13,874 bases of DNA from JBDREF01 sp043820045 (lineage in GTDB: Bacteria > Planctomycetota > Phycisphaerae > Sedimentisphaerales > Anaerobacaceae): assembly GCA_043820045.1 (NCBI GenBank), contig JBDREF010000072.1, positions 1 through 13,874 on the forward strand, written 5' to 3'. The position numbers and the translations under genes were made by a program. The notes under the pieces are model-generated. The model was given only the letters and a program-made list of their open reading frames with translations. It had not been told where the DNA came from and did no database searches. This document shows, one piece after another, positions 12,132 through 13,874 of this stretch (positions within the stretch are counted from its first letter, which is position 1; every line of letters starts with the position of its first letter).

Positions 12132-13874
12132 TTATTTCGTCGCCGCATATTTGCGGTATTGCTCAGCGACCTTGCCCTGCTTGTCATCACCCTTGTGGAA
12201 GTAGAAACGCCATTTGAACGTAACACTCTCTCCGGCCGGGATCACAATATCGCCCACTCCGGCGGGCTTTTTCTCGAAGTCATGCTGGCCGAACGGATTG
12301 GCCGCGAACAGGCCGTAATCCCGCACGTGCCACCACGTGGGGTGCTTCGGATTATCCGGATGGTCGAAAATGGCCACGCCGACGGTCTGGCCTTCTACCG
12401 GGCCGTAGTAGTCGCACCACTTCGCCTTTTTGCCCCAGGTGCTGCCGTCCGTGTCGCCTTCACTGTTGATTATATGGCCCTTGCCGACTTTGCCTTTAAG
12501 CCGCATCGTCGGGGTCAATCGGATCGCCATTGAGCCTTCCTTCGTATCGCCCATCGTCACCTTGCCGTGCGAGGCGTGGATGGTGACCTCGAAGTCCATG
12601 ATTTGTCCGTCGGGGGTGTTATAGAACCTGTGCGTCCGCGTATCCGTGCAGACCACCTCGCCGCTCTTGGCCACCCACTTGTTCGCGTCTTGAATGACGC
12701 CGACATCCGGGCCGGAGCTGACCTTCAGGAACTTGTCGTGGACCACCTTGCCGGAGTTGCTGCCCTCGCCCCAGAAGTCCTGTCCATTCACTTCGCCGTG
12801 TGTGAACCACAGGCTCTTGTGGTGTACGTGGTCCTGGGCTTCGTCCTTGTTGATATCCTTCATGGGCCAGTGGCGAATCACCGGCACGCCGGTCGGGCCG
12901 ATCACCGGATAGAAGTACGGCCGGGGGACGTCCTGGAAGTTGTACTCGGTAAACAGCTTGCCGTTTATCTCAACTCTCAGCCTGCCGTCAACATCGTCGA
13001 TCTTTACGCCGCTTTTTGCTCCGGAGCCGGTTGAGGCCTTGGCCTTGGCAACCATGCCCTGCCAGACCTCTCGCTGCTCGGCGAGGGCCTTGACACGATC
13101 ATCCGGCTTCGTACGGGCTTCGAGCAGAATCCAGCCTTTGTAGTCCATCGCCACGAACAGGTTCATCAGCTCCTGATATGGATAATCGCCCATGCTCAAC
13201 TCTCGCACGTGGACGGTATCGCTGAAGCGGTCCTTGACCAGGTTGAAATTGTATTCCAGCCCCTCGCCTTCGAGGTCCTGCCCATTGCAGTTCCAGCAGA
13301 GGCCGACGTTCGGCTGATCGACCACGTCTATGATCTCCTTCATCACGGGCAGCCGCGAGCACGAGCCGTGGACCTCCACGCGAATCTTCTGGCCGTAGTC
13401 GACGGCGAAACGGCCAAGCTCATTGAGCGATTTGCCTATCTGTTCGGTCGTCTTCGACTGAGGAACGCCCTTGGGAAGATCGTTGGGCTTGACCTTGACG
13501 CCTGAGCCGCCGCAATCGTACGAGAGCTTGATGTACTCCTTTGCGCCGTCGATGTCTTTCCTGAGCTTTGCCTGGTCGGTGTGATGGAAGGCAAAGTTCG
13601 TACCCGGCCCTACGAAAGTTACGGGGCTATCGGCGAAACGTTTCTTGACGTCCCGGCGTTGTGCGGCGTTGAGGTTCGACTCGACGCCGTGAGCATGCTC
13701 GGTCCGCAGCTCGACGCCTAATACTCCGGTCTTCTCACAGTTTCTTATCACCGTCGGCAGGTCCCAGTCCTGGCCCCAAAGGTAGGTAACCAACCCGAAC
13801 CGCATCCCGGCGGATTGCCCGGCCGCCCGAGCCAGCTTTCCCAAAGGTCCAAGCGTCAAAGCACCGGCCCCGAA
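12132..13874 (-). CDS. TIM-barrel sugar isomerase-like domain fused to DUF6807, 5' end outside the window
   Basis: At least 580 residues are visible; the start lies beyond the right edge. The visible front (FGAGALTLGPLG, then KLARAAG) looks like the tail of a Tat signal, so the first in-frame TTG (13859) is not a convincing start. Numbering from that TTG, residues about 19-270 form an AP_endonuc_2-type TIM barrel: RFGLVTYLWGQDWDLP, RVEVHGSC (Glu162), NVGLCWNCNGQD, VHVRE (His217) and WILLEART (Glu247). The usual barrel Asp is Asn190 here. A glycine/serine/alanine linker at 272-284 leads to DUF6807 (also called PmoA) from about 287 to 575, with PVIRHWPM, DHVHHKSLWFTHGEVNG and WWHVRDYGLFAANPFG. 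DUF6807 is usually a stand-alone family of unclear function, so the fusion suggests two linked steps on one substrate. It heads the operon with the oxidoreductase 45 bases downstream. Confidence 0.85.
   Translation of the reverse strand, partial: FGAGALTLGPLGKLARAAGQSAGMRFGLVTYLWGQDWDLPTVIRNCEKTGVLGVELRTEHAHGVESNLNAAQRRDVKKRFADSPVTFVGPGTNFAFHHTDQAKLRKDIDGAKEYIKLSYDCGGSGVKVKPNDLPKGVPQSKTTEQIGKSLNELGRFAVDYGQKIRVEVHGSCSRLPVMKEIIDVVDQPNVGLCWNCNGQDLEGEGLEYNFNLVKDRFSDTVHVRELSMGDYPYQELMNLFVAMDYKGWILLEARTKPDDRVKALAEQREVWQGMVAKAKASTGSGAKSGVKIDDVDGRLRVEINGKLFTEYNFQDVPRPYFYPVIGPTGVPVIRHWPMKDINKDEAQDHVHHKSLWFTHGEVNGQDFWGEGSNSGKVVHDKFLKVSSGPDVGVIQDANKWVAKSGEVVCTDTRTHRFYNTPDGQIMDFEVTIHASHGKVTMGDTKEGSMAIRLTPTMRLKGKVGKGHIINSEGDTDGSTWGKKAKWCDYYGPVEGQTVGVAIFDHPDNPKHPTWWHVRDYGLFAANPFGQHDFEKKPAGVGDIVIPAGESVTFKWRFYFHKGDDKQGKVAEQYRKYAATK

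Overview
The window looks like a chromosomal piece of a moderately GC-rich, Gram-negative-type bacterium, most likely a planctomycete (Planctomycetota, perhaps Phycisphaerae). That is an inference from gene content: a Tat-exported Gfo/Idh/MocA oxidoreductase beside sugar-isomerase-like TIM barrels and a DUF6807 domain, a DUF1573 lipoprotein, a TPR lipoprotein, a YtrA-type GntR/ABC operon, and a sigma-70-like gene of the style common in that phylum. No rRNA, tRNA, CRISPR array, insertion sequence or phage gene was seen.

Layout. (1) 1-1363, minus strand: a TPR lipoprotein gene, then a clear intrinsic terminator, then the N-terminal 158 codons of tilS (tRNA-Ile lysidine synthetase), which runs off the left edge. 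(2) 1364-1869: a 506-base intergenic region holding a candidate minus-strand promoter, a candidate 50-residue basic small ORF, and a near-consensus sigma-70 promoter with a structured ~130-base leader. (3) 1870-3075, plus: a DUF1573 lipoprotein. (4) 3152-5137, minus: an unrecognised 661-residue membrane protein, convergent with the DUF1573 gene. (5) 5138-5563: a divergent control region with a strong promoter, a perfect 8+8 inverted repeat over its -10 box, phased A/T tracts and a large inverted repeat. (6) 5564-9238, plus: a four-gene operon of GntR/YtrA regulator, ABC ATPase, ABC-2 permease and a 563-residue membrane protein ending in a zinc ribbon. (7) 9311-9777: a sigma-70-family gene that appears to have lost most of region 2 and is split into two ORFs overlapping by ATGA. 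(8) 9790-13874, minus: a sugar-metabolism operon encoding a TIM-barrel/DUF6807 fusion (5' end outside the window), a Tat-exported Gfo/Idh/MocA oxidoreductase and a second TIM-barrel isomerase/epimerase-like enzyme. The last two genes overlap by ATGA.

How the genes may work together. The GntR protein probably represses its own operon through the palindrome over the promoter, releasing expression of the transporter and its zinc-ribbon membrane partner when it meets an unknown ligand or stress. The right-hand operon probably oxidises and rearranges a sugar or glycoside, starting outside the cytoplasm (Tat signals) and ending with a cytoplasmic TIM-barrel enzyme. The substrate cannot be told from sequence. 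The most unusual items are the split, region-2-deleted sigma gene, the TIM-barrel/DUF6807 fusion, the zinc-ribbon membrane protein tied to the ABC operon, and the well-preserved GntR operator.
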